A stretch of 50,999 nt of DNA from Thamnocephalis sphaerospora (GCA_003614735.1 KZ992467.1:1-50999); one strand, 5' to 3'; shown: positions 12,901 to 25,640, counted from the first letter of the stretch. Numbers and translations: made by a program. Notes: generated from the letters alone by a model not told the origin.

Positions 12901-15900
12901 CGCACTGCATTATCGATACCCGCATCAGGAATGGCAAACACGCGATGACGCCATTTACACTGCCACTCGGCCAACTATAGCTCATTTAATCAATCTACTT
13001 GCAGGGCTGGGGGCAGCCTCATTAATGACAGCACTAAGAGAAGCAGAAGCCTCTGGCATAACAGACAACTGGCTGCTGGAGATGTGGGTGTGCGTAAGGC
13101 ACTATTACGCCTGCGAAGACGCAGAGTTTTGGCGTAGCTTCAACAGTTGCATGCTGCGCCGTACGACAAAGTGCGACGCAAGTCACGTGTCGCCCACGGC
13201 ATGGACGCTCGACGGTGCGACAGAAGTGGGGTTCACGCAAGTTTACGAGCTACTGCTAGCGGTCGTGCAAACGACGGCGTTTCATAGTGATGGCATGGCA
13301 GTGCCAGCTGATGCTACCACCGGCAACTGGGATCTAGTTCAGCTGTTGGTGCGCAAAGGTATCCAGATTGCGACTACGTCTCATGGCGCTCCCCGACGGT
13401 CCATGGCAACCTGGACGCCATATGCGCTGGGTCATCTCCTGGAAAGCACAGTTGCACTAGTGCAAGTATACTCTTGGGTGCCGAATATCGACGTGCTGCT
13501 TTTGTGGCATCAGCATTTTGGCAGCGTACACTTTGACAATACTCTTTGTGCCAATACGGATCTTCAGCAGGGCGAACTATCGGCCAGCCATACGACATCA
13601 GAAGCTTTATTGGCGCAATTTTTAACGTTGGTCGATCTGACGCTACGTAGTCAATGTCGTGCACTATTGTCGCCGGACTTGGCGGCGGAGCGCACGCGTC
13701 GTTTGCGCGATTTGTCAGCACTAGTGTCGCGGCTTATTCCAACGCGTGTCTTCAGATTGTGTGCATCAGGCAGCTCCACGACTTCAACTGTGGCATACGA
13801 GCATCGCCAGCTGCGCAACCACTATCGTTTGGTAATTTCGATTGCGCGAGCAACACTGCCAACGCTTCAGGATCGTTTTGCCGGTCATATGGATAGCTTT
13901 CTTTGCTACGAGGATAGTGACGCAAAAGCAAGGCGTATTTGTGTTGAAAACTTTGGTTCGCTTGCAAGCGTATACACTGGTCTGGGATTGCAGCCGCAGG
14001 ACGTACTCCAGTATCTTTGCCAGTTTCTGCAAACAGAGCGCGCGCTTTTTGCAAAGAACGAGCTGGAGAATGCTGGCATTGCACGTGTGCCTGCGATGTT
14101 TGAGCAAATGCTACAGCGTAATCCCGCACATAACGTCGTCAAGTCCTTGGTGCCATCAAAGCCGCTTCAGAATGGTGACTGGACAACGGCTGCAGAGCAT
14201 GCTCGCTGGGAGGCCGACGTGAAAGAGCGTATGGATGTGATTGACATGCTTCTGTTTCAATACGTGACGCTAGCCGAGCCACTTGAACGCAAACCACAGC
14301 TGCAAGTCGTTGACGTGCTATCACTTGTGGATGAAGGTACTTGCTGGATACACATGCTGTTTTTCACATACTGATGCACCTTTTCGTTAGTCTGGACTGG
14401 CTTGATCTGTGCGCCGCAAAAGTACACCTGTCACGTGCGCTTGGCTGCCACGCACTTGGCAGAGAAGGTGATAAAAGGATGGCTACGGTGTGATCGTCCA
14501 GGTGAATGTCAGTCGAATGATACAGGTATGGCATACATAGTCTGAACCAGCCGTGTAGAACATCAGCTCAGCATTATCTCGTTACAGGTGTGCATCTAGA
14601 TACAACCGGCAACCACATACCATCGCCTAATGAGGTAAATTGCTATACAGCTAAGCAGGTTGATGGTGTCTGGGGCACTTACGTACAGATGCCGTGCTGC
14701 TAGATGGATGTTGCACAGCAAGTCGAGCGATTGATACTAGCACCTGTGCATCAGCTAGTTACACGCGGAACGCTCTCAGGTGAATGGCTTTCGCCGTAAA
14801 TGCCCGTGCCATTACGCTGCTGACTGTAGCTTTTACGATAGCAATTACACCGGTTGACGATACAAAGGAGGCGCGCGCTGTATTGCTGCGACGACTGGTG
14901 GAGCTGCTAGCACTCTGCGCACACGCATTGGTGCAGCGCGGAACAAAGGTAAAGTGCATAGATGCACACACACCATTTGACGGTATCTCATACATGCAGC
15001 CAATCCTGCTATGCTAGTGCTGGGAGAGCTTTTTGTTCGACTTTAGCAAGTATACGTTGACGATAGTCTCGAATGTGGCTATGCGCTACGAGGTAAACCT
15101 GATATTTATGTCACGGGTGCTGGTACTGGATCCCGGTGTAAGCGAGGTAAGTGGTTTGTCGGACCAGGAGGCAGACGCCGTTCGAAGCCCTTACGTATTC
15201 TATGCCTGGTGCGGCGAGCATTAGCACTATCAGGAGCAATGCGCGGACATTTGGTTCCGCAGTGTAGGAGCACCGAGTGTGTCATACCAGCACTGGTACA
15301 CCAACACACTAGCAAGCACGTCCCTTGGCAGCACCTTGTTTGGCGGTGTTTCCGACATACTCTGGTCGCCACTGACGCGCGACGGCTTTGCAGCCACACG
15401 CAAGGTTCTCATTCAAGGTATGTGTATGTGCATGGCGGATTTTTGACTCGCGACACTAACCCTTTGGCACCTATTCTCAGGTGTGTTGCGCCAGATGGAG
15501 ATACACTGCATCCTGCATGCAGATCAGGAGCAGGCGCGTAGATATGCTCGCTATATCAAATCGCTGCTGAGTAGCCTCAAGGAATACTATTTGGTGCGTA
15601 AGCAACAATTGACTGAGGAGTACTGGTGACACTGGCTGTCAGCTGACGCAAGCTCTGTACTGCCAGATGCTCTTTAATGAGGCAAACCTCGAGTGCCGTC
15701 AAACCTATACGATCCTTATTCGATATATCGTGATGGCAGTAGTGAAGCACTGTGCATCATTTCTCGTCGATATGTCCAGCGATCTCTTTACCCTGCCAGA
15801 GCTGGCCTTTTTCACCAGCCCCGAATTCCGAATCTCGTTTACGTATGTCAAGCATTTAGAGCGTTGCGTGCGCTGGAGAACACTGTGTTGCCTTTTTCAA

Positions 15901-15909
15901 GATTCTTAA
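9948..15909 (+). CDS. Mms22/Mus7 family replication-repair protein
   Basis: In yeasts this protein is the adaptor of a Cul4-like ubiquitin ligase (Rtt101-Mms1) that protects stalled replication forks. Ten exons join in phase: 9948-12061, 12133-14336, 14391-14525, 14588-14634, 14704-14779, 14830-14948, 15018-15146, 15225-15417, 15481-15593 and 15643-15909, about 1798 residues. The first 700 residues are low-complexity, with a polyglutamine run, acidic serine clusters (SSSDMED) and basic patches. The conserved region begins near residue 800 (IRFSDTSYIGRG) and is helical to the end. The last exon (RQTYTILIRY, FLVDMSSDLF, PEFRISFTYV) resembles the Mms22 C-terminal block as I remember it. The start at 9948 (MDIDGEQ) is preferred by context; an in-frame ATG at 9735 would add 71 unconvincing residues. 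The true end may extend further, because coding-like sequence in another frame follows. Confidence 0.78.
9962..10000 (+). repeat. CAG/GAG trinucleotide run in the Mms22-like gene
   Basis: Five CAG codons are followed by alternating GAG and AAG codons, giving a short polyglutamine tract and then a glutamate/lysine tract just after the preferred start. Confidence 0.8.
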
Positions 15910-16087
15910 CGCACTTTATCATCCTAGCGACCATTCAAGCGTAGTTCATAGAATTAGGGCCGTTTCTGGCCAGGATATAAGCCGTCATCCACACCTAGGA
16001 CGCACATTGCTACTGCTGTTACGTGAGCGCTTCTGGAATCACACGCGCGTGGACCGGCAGTGTGTTGTTTGCATTCCATCAAAAGCC

Positions 16088-17385
16088 ATGCTTGTTGATG
16101 CACTAAGCAATGCCATGCACGAGAATACCGAGTCCCTCGAGCCTGTGCAACCACAGGGAAATCACCACTGGTAGGATTTGCAGTAGATGGCGCACAGAGA
16201 CATGTTTGTATGAAGGCTCATGTTGCTGTTGATGTTTTCTCAGGCATCGCGGTCTGGCAGCTGCACGGCTGTATTTGGCGCGTTGTGTCATATGGGCCAT
16301 GACTCTGAACAGATCTGCTATGCAGAGCTCGTTTGCATTTATTTTCGGGATGATGACGGTAATGTGTGGTTTGGCACGGACTTTCGAGGTCGACTGGAAG
16401 ACAATCGCGTGCTCAAGATCAGCCCGAAAAGCATTTATTTCTGAAGCGCTATGTGCTACGCAACTAGCCGTTGAAGCGACTGCCGTAATAGAGGTGCGTT
16501 CCCATGCTCTAGCGGATGTTTAGCGGAGTATGCATCGCTACTAATGCGGTACTGTGCATAGGCTGCCTATCAAAGCGATGCCAGCGATTGCTACGCAATT
16601 TTGTCTTTGTGTGCATTACGTCTGCTTGCTGCATGGATGCGCGCTGTGCGAGCACTTTACATTAGCCGCGGCATGTACGGTAGGGCAACAGCACGTGCTA
16701 CAACATCTATCTGATACACTAATAACAAACTGGCATTTTGATAGGTGGAAAGCTCGAGCGCATTCAAACACTCATGGTCTCGGTTGCCCGGGTCGTGCTG
16801 AGGATAAACGGAGACCATGTCGCATTGTCAAGCGATGCTGCCAGCTCGCCTGAATGCCAACATGGGGCCGACCGAGTGCTGCTAGACTGTGCACGCTTGG
16901 AGATCCGCACACTTTCCAGAAGCTGGAGACTAGAACCACAGGAACCGCTGCGCGATTTTACGCAAACTCTAGTGCAGACAGATGGTATCGAAATTGCCGA
17001 GTTTGCTCAGGTCAGCGGTGGCACACCCGCTGCGCTATATACCAGCATTCTTTGCTTATACGACTCATTAGATACCACAAGCAAGACTCGAGGCAGTCGC
17101 GCAGCTGTCTCACGCACTCTGTGTGTTCAATTCAACCGTCGAATCTCCGCCAGTTAGCCATCCTAGGCGATTGTCGAGTCTGCTGTACGATAACGAGCTG
17201 TCTACCCCCAGGCTGGATGAAAATGCCACATTTCGTCCGCAAAGTACAGTAGGTTACGGGAAGGTGCAATGACATGCGGCTATGCTAGTTTATACCAGTA
17301 CATCCTGATTGACTGACGTGGTGCTCCGTAACAATTGCAAAAGGCACAGGTGCACACTGTCAATCCCGATCTGCTGCTGCTCTAG
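16088..17385 (+). CDS. unidentified six-exon gene, possible membrane protein
   Basis: I do not recognise this gene. Six exons join in phase from ATG at 16088 to TAG at 17385: 16088-16170, 16244-16493, 16562-16679, 16745-17010, 17072-17248 and 17344-17385, about 311 residues. Good branch sites precede the third exon (CTACTAAT) and the fourth (CACTAATA). The N-terminal third has a hydrophobic stretch (SSFAFIFGMMTVMCGLA) and an alanine-rich helix. The middle (LSLCALRLLAAWMRAVRAL) is amphipathic. The end is polar and serine-rich (PRRLSSLLYDNELSTPRLD). Coding-like sequence in the same frame continues upstream to about 15,860 without an ATG. Downstream, 17,390-17,880 has further open frames, so both ends may be incomplete. 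A nuclear-envelope or other membrane role is only a guess. Confidence 0.5.
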
Positions 17386-18130
17386 TATCCGCAATGCGGG
17401 CCAGAGAACCGATTCTGGACACCACCGAGCCATGGCCACTATTGGCATCTAATGGTTATCTCAAGCGCACCGGCAATGGACCCAGTCTCCGACCTAGTCA
17501 CACTGCCTCGTTGCTGCATGTATTTTACCCGTGATTTTGCAATGAACTGCTTCAGTTTCCCGTGGTCACTGCGTTTTGCTAATTTGGTAATTGTGCCCAG
17601 CATCTATGCGTACGCAGCAGTACTTTCCAGGTTGCTTTCCAGGTTGCTAAAAACGGGGTTCCCGTTTCAGAGTTTTGTGGTGCGTTTGCCAGCGGGGTGG
17701 GGATGCAGTCTCCGGGCCGATACGGTGGAAAAGGCACGCACGATCTGCTTTGGAACTGTACGTTAAACGGCTGTGTCTTCTGCCGCTAGATACCGGCAAG
17801 AGTGCATCGGCGTGCTACCTGCTAGCATCGCACAGTCAAGCAGCCCGACTATGCTCGATTGCCGTTGGAGTTGTCCCGCCTTAGTTTTATGAAACATTGC
17901 TACATCTCCGCGTGCCAGGCTGAAAGTGGCACTCATTGTGCCGTGCCGTCGCCCCCTGTAAACGTCGTTGGAAGACGGCGCTATTCATATTTAATGAACG
18001 TGCTGCACCACTCTTTCAGCGCTCCCGCAAACCTTTCCCCCGCCAAAACATTCGCATCCGCCTAGTTTTCATCTGCTCGACGCACACATTATTTGACCTA
18101 ATAGATTGGGTCACAGCTGCATCGTCCAAT
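17386..18130 (+). other. unresolved plus-strand open frames before the secreted-protein gene
   Basis: Several overlapping plus-strand frames lie here. One contains EPWPLLASNGYLKRTGNGPSL near 17,430; another contains WKRHARSALELYVKRLCLL near 17,740. They may be 3' exons of the preceding gene, but I could not choose splice sites that keep one frame. A direct repeat of GCTTTCCAGGTT-like sequence lies at about 17,628-17,650. Confidence 0.3.
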
Positions 18131-18770
18131 ATGCTCCACCCCAGCTCCACTTTGATTGCGGCTACCGTAGTAGCCACAATGGCGGGATGTGTGCTGGCAC
18201 AAAACCATCCGGCAAACTACGTCAAGGATGATACATTCCGTTTGTACTCGAATGAAGGCAAATGCCTCCGACCTGTCCGCGGCAACGACCCTTGGTTCTC
18301 CAACTGCAACGGAGATGATCCGCTGGATTTTGATGCGTTTTGGGAAATCGTATGGCGTAAAGACAAGACGATAGAGACGCGCGACGGCCCGGCAACAGCC
18401 ACCTACTATTCAATGTGCAGTGTGACTGCGGGGCTTTGTCTCACCAGACGCAATAAGGCTCTAGCCATGGAGTCATACACCGGCGAGGAAATCCAGCTTT
18501 GGCGCCCATTTGTCAACAACGGGTAAGTGACAGTGCACACGGGTGCAACCATGCTCTGCCTATTGGCTGACATGCATATCCTTTACTGCGTAACTTTGCA
18601 GTAGGATCAAGTGGATATCCGAGAAGAACGACCTGGAGGGACAGTTCACGTGCCTTTCGTCCGACTCCAACGTCAGCTACAAGGGGCATCTCATTGAGGA
18701 AAAATGCCACGGCGATTCAGAACGCCAGCGCACAACCAATCCAAATGTGCCCAAACTACCGCGCTGGTAA
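18131..18770 (+). CDS. small secreted protein, 186 residues
   Basis: Two exons, 18131-18522 and 18602-18770, join in phase (GG|T). The N terminus (MLHPSSTLIAATVVATMAGCVLAQ) is a clear signal peptide with an Ala-x-Ala-like cleavage site. The mature part is polar and tryptophan-rich, with regularly spaced cysteines in segments such as NEGKCLRPVRG, WFSNCNGDDP, SVTAGLCLTRR and GQFTCLSS, suggesting disulphide bonds. The pattern of a residue-poor strand followed by a conserved Trp recalls lectin-like beta-trefoil repeats, but I cannot confirm a family. It is likely an extracellular or cell-wall protein. The ATG at 18131 is chosen because it opens the signal peptide; the frame upstream of it is not protein-like. 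Confidence 0.75.
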
Positions 18771-19055
18771 ATGCGTATCAATATACTGTTATTTCCGCTT
18801 AGCCATGCGTATAGGCCGGTACACTGTTGGGCCGCCAGCACAGTACGGCGTACATATTTGCCAATCTTGGATTCGCCGGTGTTTTCATGCCAGCATAGCA
18901 CGGCGATGATTGCACAGCACTCTGCTACGCTGGCCACTACTCCATCTTTACACGACGTGGGGGACGGGGAACACACGGCTATATGTTGTTGGTCGTCTGT
19001 CAGTTTATAAACGCCAACAGCAAATGCTACATCGGCAGTACTTGCTGCTCTCTGT

Positions 19056-22000
19056 TTAGAGGTAGCCCAGGCGTGTCAACGTCTCCCGTTTCTCCACATC
19101 AATCGCTGCAAGTAGCTTTTTGCCCAAATCACCGGCACTACCGTCCAGCATCTTTTTGAGCATTCCTGCTACCCGTGTGTTCAGCTCTTTGGGCAGGATA
19201 TCAACGGCAAGCACTTCTGTAAACACGCGGCCAAGGTGAAGGAACACGCCCTGGTTGCCCACTGGCAACGCCGGATGTTGGCTGTTATGATAAATGCGTG
19301 TGGATAGCGTGCAAGTTAGCGGTGCTGTCGAGCTGCGAACCCAAACACCGGGCACACGGCTTCTTACCTATCCAAAAGGTTGAGCAAAAATTCGTAGGTC
19401 ATTGGCGCTTCCTCCTCGTCTTCCAACATAGGCAGGCAAGCAAACCAGACAGGTATGGTGGCATTCAGGTCAACCTTGGTCGACGCAAACTTGCATATCT
19501 TGGTAATCGCCGATACCGCGTTCTCCGTAGCAAACACGTTATCCTCGCTGCGCGCATCGGGCGACTGGGCCACCTTGAGCAGCAATGGGACGGCGGCTGT
19601 GTCAGGTGTACAGTATTAGCGTGCAACTCTGCAATCTTATGCTACGGCCAAGTCGGCGCCTCGCTGTGCAATCATGCTTACCTGCGCAAGCATCATGATA
19701 CTGTGCACCACCGTGCTGTGCCGCCATACCAACACCGTATGCCGCGGCCTGGCGAATGTCGTAGGCTATACGAAGCATGCGATATGACATTAGCCGAGTA
19801 GCAATTTGTGTACTCATTGCTGCTGTTACATACACTGGTCAGTGATAGACTGCAGTAGCTGGTTGAGGAAGTGGCTCTGATACCGCCACGAAGCCGGGCC
19901 GGTAAATTCGATGATATCGTCGACCACGCAAAGCGCCCACTGACGCGAAGATACATTTGGATTTGCCTAATGGTGCCAAAAAGCATAGCATAAAATAGCC
20001 CACAAAGTTAGCGCACCAAATGTCGAGATAATACGGTGTCATCACACGTACCAGGAAATGGTCGACGAATCCCAAAAGGCGGTCAAAGTACTGGAAGAAG
20101 CCTTCGCGATGAGCCTTGATGATCATGTGCAGCGCCTTGGACATCTGAAAAAGCGCATCGATTTCGATACATATATGCGCCAATATATCAGCACGCCATG
20201 TTCCAAGGCACTAAGCGTATATGTGCACACAGACACGCGCGCCAATCAGCTGCAACACCCACCTCAGCAAGCATGGCATCGTCTTCTTCTTCTTCCAGGC
20301 CAAGGCCATCCTCGTCGTCGGCATCGTATCCGTGTGCCTCGCGCTCCTCTGTTCGTAACATGTACCGGTTAGCTAAACTATCGACTGCGCTGCCAAAAAG
20401 TGGTATGGCCTACCCTGACGAGCATTCAGTCGCTGGTAGTACTCCTTTAGCTGCGACTCCATGGCCTTGGTGAAATACTCCAGCTGCTCTGCGGTCATAC
20501 AGCCCTCGCCGAGCTCTTCAACACACTAGTAGTGGAGGGACCGTCACTGATGAGCAAGCGCGTGCACAGCCAAGGAAACCCCTCAAAACTGTCAGTAGCC
20601 ACATACCTCGGCGTACGACGCATAAAGCTGCTGCAAAAAGCTTGGATCCGCTTCACTGAGCGTGACTTCGTTGAGGCGTTGGCAGATAACCATCCACATT
20701 TCACGCAAATACGTAGGGTCTTGTGAAGAATGATGCATCACGCCGGTCAGCGCACTTTTCTGCTGCAAAGTGAATGCACGCAACACCATGCTACGTACTG
20801 GAGTTGGCCTGCTTTGCGCAGTTGATGAGCATTGGCAGCACGGTGGCGGCTGCAAAGCGCACACCCTCGTGAAAATAGAACTTGAGCAGCGGCAGTACCG
20901 TCTCCAGCACCTGACCTACGTACGGCTGGAAGGCTGCGCCAAGTTCGCGCGCATAGCACACAAACATCTCGACCGCTGCGCATTTCTCCTCGAGCACCGT
21001 GGTCTTGATGCCAAACTGCTGGCCGTCAATGCCGACGAATTCCCAGCCGTCCTCAGCAGAGTACTTGCTTTCCACATCCTCCTCCGCTGAGACGGAAGCA
21101 GACAAAGTATCTGTTAGTATTTGCCTAGTATGCTGCGCCGACCATCCCGTGCGCCATGCTACACACAGGCCCAAGCACTCACAGTCAATGATGGTAAAGT
21201 CGGGCTTGAGCTGAGCGGAATGCATCAACGGCGGCATAACTTCCTGCAGGTATGGCGCAAAGTCTGCGCCAAGCACCTTGCAAATACGAGCCCAGGCATG
21301 CAGCAAGTAGTATGACTGCGGGTCGTCCGAGTCGGCGATAGAGGCTGGTAATCGCGGTAATTGTACCGTCAGCAACAGCATTTTCCGGCAAATACAACAT
21401 TACACACCTTGCGTCTGGATCATCAGCGCAATCAGCTGCGGAGCATGGGCAGCAAACACGTCCTTGCCAACAGCAAGTGCTGCACAGATGAGCGTTTACC
21501 GTGTCGGTGAGTGAGCAGCGGTACATGCGCCCATCCACCATGTGGTGTGCTTACCAATTAGAGTGGCACACTCAAGCGCCTTGCCGCGCAGCATACGGAA
21601 CTCTTTGGTAGCAGCCTGTGCTAGCACGTTCATCAACATTGGCATAATCACGCCGTAAAACTAAAATTGCGGTTACAAGCACATTGCCACCGGCGTTAGA
21701 GCGCACAAAGCAAGCCGAATAAGCAGACGCGTCGGCTAGTCTACCTTTACAAAGCGGTCTTGCGCACTGTCAGCAAGCGTGGCAATGGTAGTGATTGCCT
21801 GCTCCTGGATGTACATTTTGCCGGTGTTGAGAAGTGCCATAAGCTTCTCAAACATGGTATCCATGTACGGCTCCAGCATTTCCTTGCTGGCTGCCTCGCA
21901 AAAGTTGACCAGCGCAGCGGCTGCGTGAGTTTGCACTCTGTCCAGCATGAGTGTGATGCATTAGCCCAATTCGACTCGTTTGTCTGTGTACTCTCCTGGG

Positions 22001-24236
22001 GGAGGCAAACGTCTGCGCTTGAAGCAAAAACTCACCGCGGCTGGCCAGCGTCGTCCATAGCTGGAATCAGGCTGCTTAGCACCGGCTGGTGGAACTGACT
22101 TTGGAGAACACCCTGCCGTAGCAACAGACATGTTGTGCGTATAAGCATTGGCCATCGTCTTTCGCGCAAGCTCCGATCGTGCGTAATCGCTTCATTTCGC
22201 AAAATGCCATCACTCACCGCAAAATCGGTTGACATCTGTCCAATAGCATTGCATGCCGCGTAGCGCACCCGAGGGTGAGCATCCCGGAAAAACGGCAGCA
22301 CCAGCCTGCAGCGCACGACGGTTTGCGTGAGTGGCGCGTATTCACAAAAGACACTCTGTAAACACCTACTCGATAACCTTGCCGAGTTCGTTTTCCATGA
22401 TCTTGGCACAGCCCTCGGCAATGGCAGAGATGGCCATGAGCGCGGCGTGACGCTGCTGCCAGAGCTCCGAATGCAGCATGCCCGGAATATACTGGAATGA
22501 CACTGGCAGGATATGGCTACCGCCTAATCCGATTTCGGTAAAGTGCAGTGGATCAGTATGGCTAGCATTCCAAGCGTACCAGTGTACCTTTAACCCACCC
22601 AGCGCGCGTGCCAGGCGGTCCATGGCTTGCTCGCCAATAATGTAGTTTTCATCATTGTCGCCATCATCCAGCTAAGTGTACGTGTCGGCCCAGGTGATGT
22701 TAGTGCTGCCGAGGAGGTCGTCGCAACCACGTATACTAGCGTTGTACTGCCAGTCTGCTGGTAGCCTACCTCCTCGGCCGTGTACCACTCCTTGTCGTCT
22801 TCCAGCTCCGACATCATTTTGAGACAGAGCGGCACAACGGTAGCCGCAAAGTTGGGCACCTTTTTCAGCATGCTTGGTGCTGCCTCGCACAGCGTAAGCA
22901 ACAGTTCGAGCGCCGACTGCCGAGTACCTGATGTGATGGCGGAGCGCACAGTCAAGGATGTAGTGTTTGGCAGCGGGCGCGACGTGTACGCAGTGCTGCC
23001 TACACATCAGGTACTACGAGTCGCCGCGACAAAGTCACCAAGTAAGGATACGCTCTTCAAATTGGCCATCCTCCTGAACAATCTTGACACAGATGGTAAC
23101 CAGATTGGCTAGAACTGGGCGGAACAGCTTGGGCAGCCGCTCGGCCAGCTCAATGTAGATGTTTAGAGCATCGCCCGTGGTCTCGTCGTCGTGCTGGGCT
23201 GCCACGCTGCTGAGCACCTCCAGCACTTGCGGCATCAGGCTGGCAAAGCTGTTGCGCACCCGCACCTCTGCTTCCATGACGAAGGCAATGTAGGCGCGCA
23301 TCGCCGACAGCCGCACCTATTTTGCCGATGGCAGATGTGATGGCGATGGCCGTGATCGGATGGTAGCACGACGGGTAAGAAACCATATGTGCTCCAGTAG
23401 GCCACCCTGTTTGCGCGACATGCACCCCCTCGACTTACGATTGCGTTTTCATCGGCAAGACGCTGGGCAAACACTTGATGGATGGTCTGCGGCGCCTGGC
23501 TTTCCAGAATGGCCGGCACCGCGGCAAACACGCGGAATGCACAGTCGCGCTGATCAGCATTCTGCGAGCCGCTGAGCTCAAACAGTAGCACTTTGAGATC
23601 GTCCCAGCTCTCTGCGTTGTCGACAGACCAGGCGTATTCGGCGGTTAGCGCGCCGTTTGTCCGATAAGCAGGCCTGCGCTCAAAAGGCCATCGTCTACCA
23701 CTTACGCCCGCGCGCTGCGCAGTTGCGATACACCTCGGATACGGTATCGCACATTTTGTGCCGCACGCTAGTGACCTGCTCGTCCTTGATGCTGGCCATG
23801 AGCTCTTGCATACAGCGCGTGCGTGTTTCCGCCGTCACCGCATCCCAGACGGTAAACGAAAGCGCTTCTCCGCTTTCCTGCTGGTTGGGCGCATTTTTGT
23901 AGGCCAGGCGACGGAAAAGCACCGCAGCAAAGGTGCGAATCTATTGTGGCGAAATGGGCGCGGTGATTCATGAGCGTATGTGCATTTGCTCGGATTAGCA
24001 ATAGCCAACTGGGCGCCGTCCGTATACGCGCCAAGACCTACATCGGCAGCGGTATCGCGACAGGCAAAGTGGGCCAGACCCTGCAGTAGCGTATCCGGGT
24101 GCTGGACCATCCAGAGCTGGTTCAGCTGCTGTTCTGCCTGCGAGCGCTCTGCATTATCGGACGACACCAGGTGGCCAAGCAGCTGGCGTAGCTGCGCGGC
24201 CGCCTCTTGCGTAAAAGGACCCTCTGCACTCGACAT
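19056..24236 (-). CDS. importin-5 / karyopherin Kap121 (Pse1) homologue
   Basis: This is a nuclear import receptor that carries ribosomal proteins, histones and other cargo in a Ran-dependent way. About 22 minus-strand exons, each covering one or two HEAT repeats, spell an importin-beta solenoid of roughly 1100 residues. Diagnostic pieces in order: [19 protein letters not shown] at the start, [14 protein letters not shown] (about 23,920), [20 protein letters not shown] (23,130), [20 protein letters not shown] (22,430), [20 protein letters not shown] (22,250), DRFVK near 21,750, [17 protein letters not shown] (21,020) and [20 protein letters not shown] (20,100). An acidic stretch at about 20,280-20,350 and NLLDRQ near 19,370 follow. 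The stop is at 19056. The start at 24236 is the Met before the first HEAT helix; the frame continues upstream but is not protein-like. Exon ends were not all fixed. Confidence 0.92.
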
Positions 24237-24634
24237 GACGGCGATGAGCGTGTGCAATGTGGTTGTGTGCGCGTGGGCAAGTGCGTGGGCGGTGACGAAG
24301 AAAAGAAAAGAAGCACAGGAGAGCGAACGAGCGAAAGAGGAACAGGAAAGGCCGCCGACCACGGCAATAACAGCGCACAAGCAACGTCAGACCCAAGAGG
24401 GGCAGCAGGCGCGGCAAGAATGTCTGGCGAGCGAAAAAGTGCGCCAGCCAGGCCAGAAATAGCCGGCCGCCAGCGGGTCACTCGTGAGGCTGGCAGGGCA
24501 AACGGAGCCAACAGCATAACAAACGGGTATTTTGGCCGATAGATCGGGCGCACTGGCGCGTGTATTATCAGCCGCGCACAGACAAGCGAGCAAGCGCAAA
24601 CGATGTGAAATGATGGTACAGAACAAGCACTCGT

Positions 24635-25392
24635 CTAGATGGCGCCGACGCCATTCTCAGCATGAGCGACGGCATCCTGGTCGGCGGCCGTGCTGGCCAT
24701 CGAAGCCGCCGGCTCGGTCAGGCGAATCATCTCCAGCACTTTGCCGTCGTCGTCGTAGACAAGCGCGCCGCTTTTCCACGCGTTCAGCTTGAGGCCAATA
24801 TCGCGGTTGCGCTCGTACTCGCGCTGGATAGCCGCTGCGTCGCCACGCCAGTCGCGATACAGCTGTAGATTTTGGCGCCCAATCAGGCGGATGCACTTGA
24901 CACGCAGATCGTTGGTCGACTAGTCGTCGATGTGGCAGCGTGAGTATGCAGCCGTCGTCAACGCTTACCGCGCCGTTGACTACGTACCCAAGCCGGCAGC
25001 AGCTCCTCGGATATTTCGCGAAAATGCCCGATGCCATGCTTGCCGATGCCCTGGATAAGCAGCTGGCGCTCTTTGTCCGTCCAGCGCCGCTCTGTGGTCG
25101 GCTGGAATAGCGCCGGGTCCGGGCGAAAGTACCTGTTGCCACAAAGGATGTTGCCACCCAGAGACCGTGCATGCTGGTTAGTGCTTGCACGCTGCGATCG
25201 AGCTGCGCTGTCTGCTTACGCCTGATTCAGCGTGCCGTCTTCGTGTACCAAATGACGCGTCTGCTCAAATTCACTGCGCACGCAAAACTGCAGCCGCATC
25301 TGCTGAATCCACCGCTGACGCTCGGCCAGCTGCTCGGCCAAAGCCACGGCTGGCTCTGGCGCTAGGGTGGAATTGCCGCTGTTCACGCTCAT
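24635..25392 (-). CDS. Myb/SANT-like domain protein
   Basis: Three exons, 25392-25220, 25132-24988 and 24919-24635, join in phase to give 200 residues. The central region (RRWTDKERQLLIQGIGKHG, then HFREISEELLPAW) is a single Myb/SANT-type helix-turn-helix with its conserved tryptophans. It is followed by a conserved helical segment (LRVKCIRLIGRQNLQLYRDW) and IQREYERNRDIGLKLNAWKSG. One SANT repeat with a downstream helical block suggests a chromatin or transcription regulator. The exact partner or complex cannot be told. The gene is divergent from COX13 with 248 bp between start codons, so the two probably share a promoter region. Confidence 0.8.
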
Positions 25393-25640
25393 GTCTGGTA
25401 GGATGGCGGCGGCAAGTCTAGCGTGTCTGGCGAGTGGTTGTTTTGATGGACAACTGGCAGTTTCTAGCCAGCAGCATGGACGACAGTGCATAATGATGAC
25501 CGCCGGATTAGTGTCGGAAGTGGGTGGATCCCCTTTTCCGCTTTGCCTTGACGAACGACACTCGCCCGTTCGTGCTTCTGTCCTCGCTCGCCTCCTCCTC
25601 CTCATCCCTTCTGCTGCAAACACACGCCCCTACGCTAACC
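25393..25640. promoter_or_regulatory. shared divergent promoter, SANT gene / COX13
   Basis: The two start codons face away from each other across 248 bp. The COX13 side carries a C/T-rich tract (about 25,585-25,615) just before the ATG, as in many highly expressed fungal genes. No TATA box is evident. Confidence 0.5.

Noticed and set aside
14635..14658. Very short intron ending at the first AG after GTAAAT in the Mms22-like gene
   Set aside because: A 24-base intron is too short, and the next AG at 14702-14703 keeps phase with a normal 69-base intron.
20198..20473. Serine-rich plus-strand frame of 91 codons
   Set aside because: It is antisense to the acidic loop of the importin-5 gene; the serine run is just the reverse of GAA/GAG codons.
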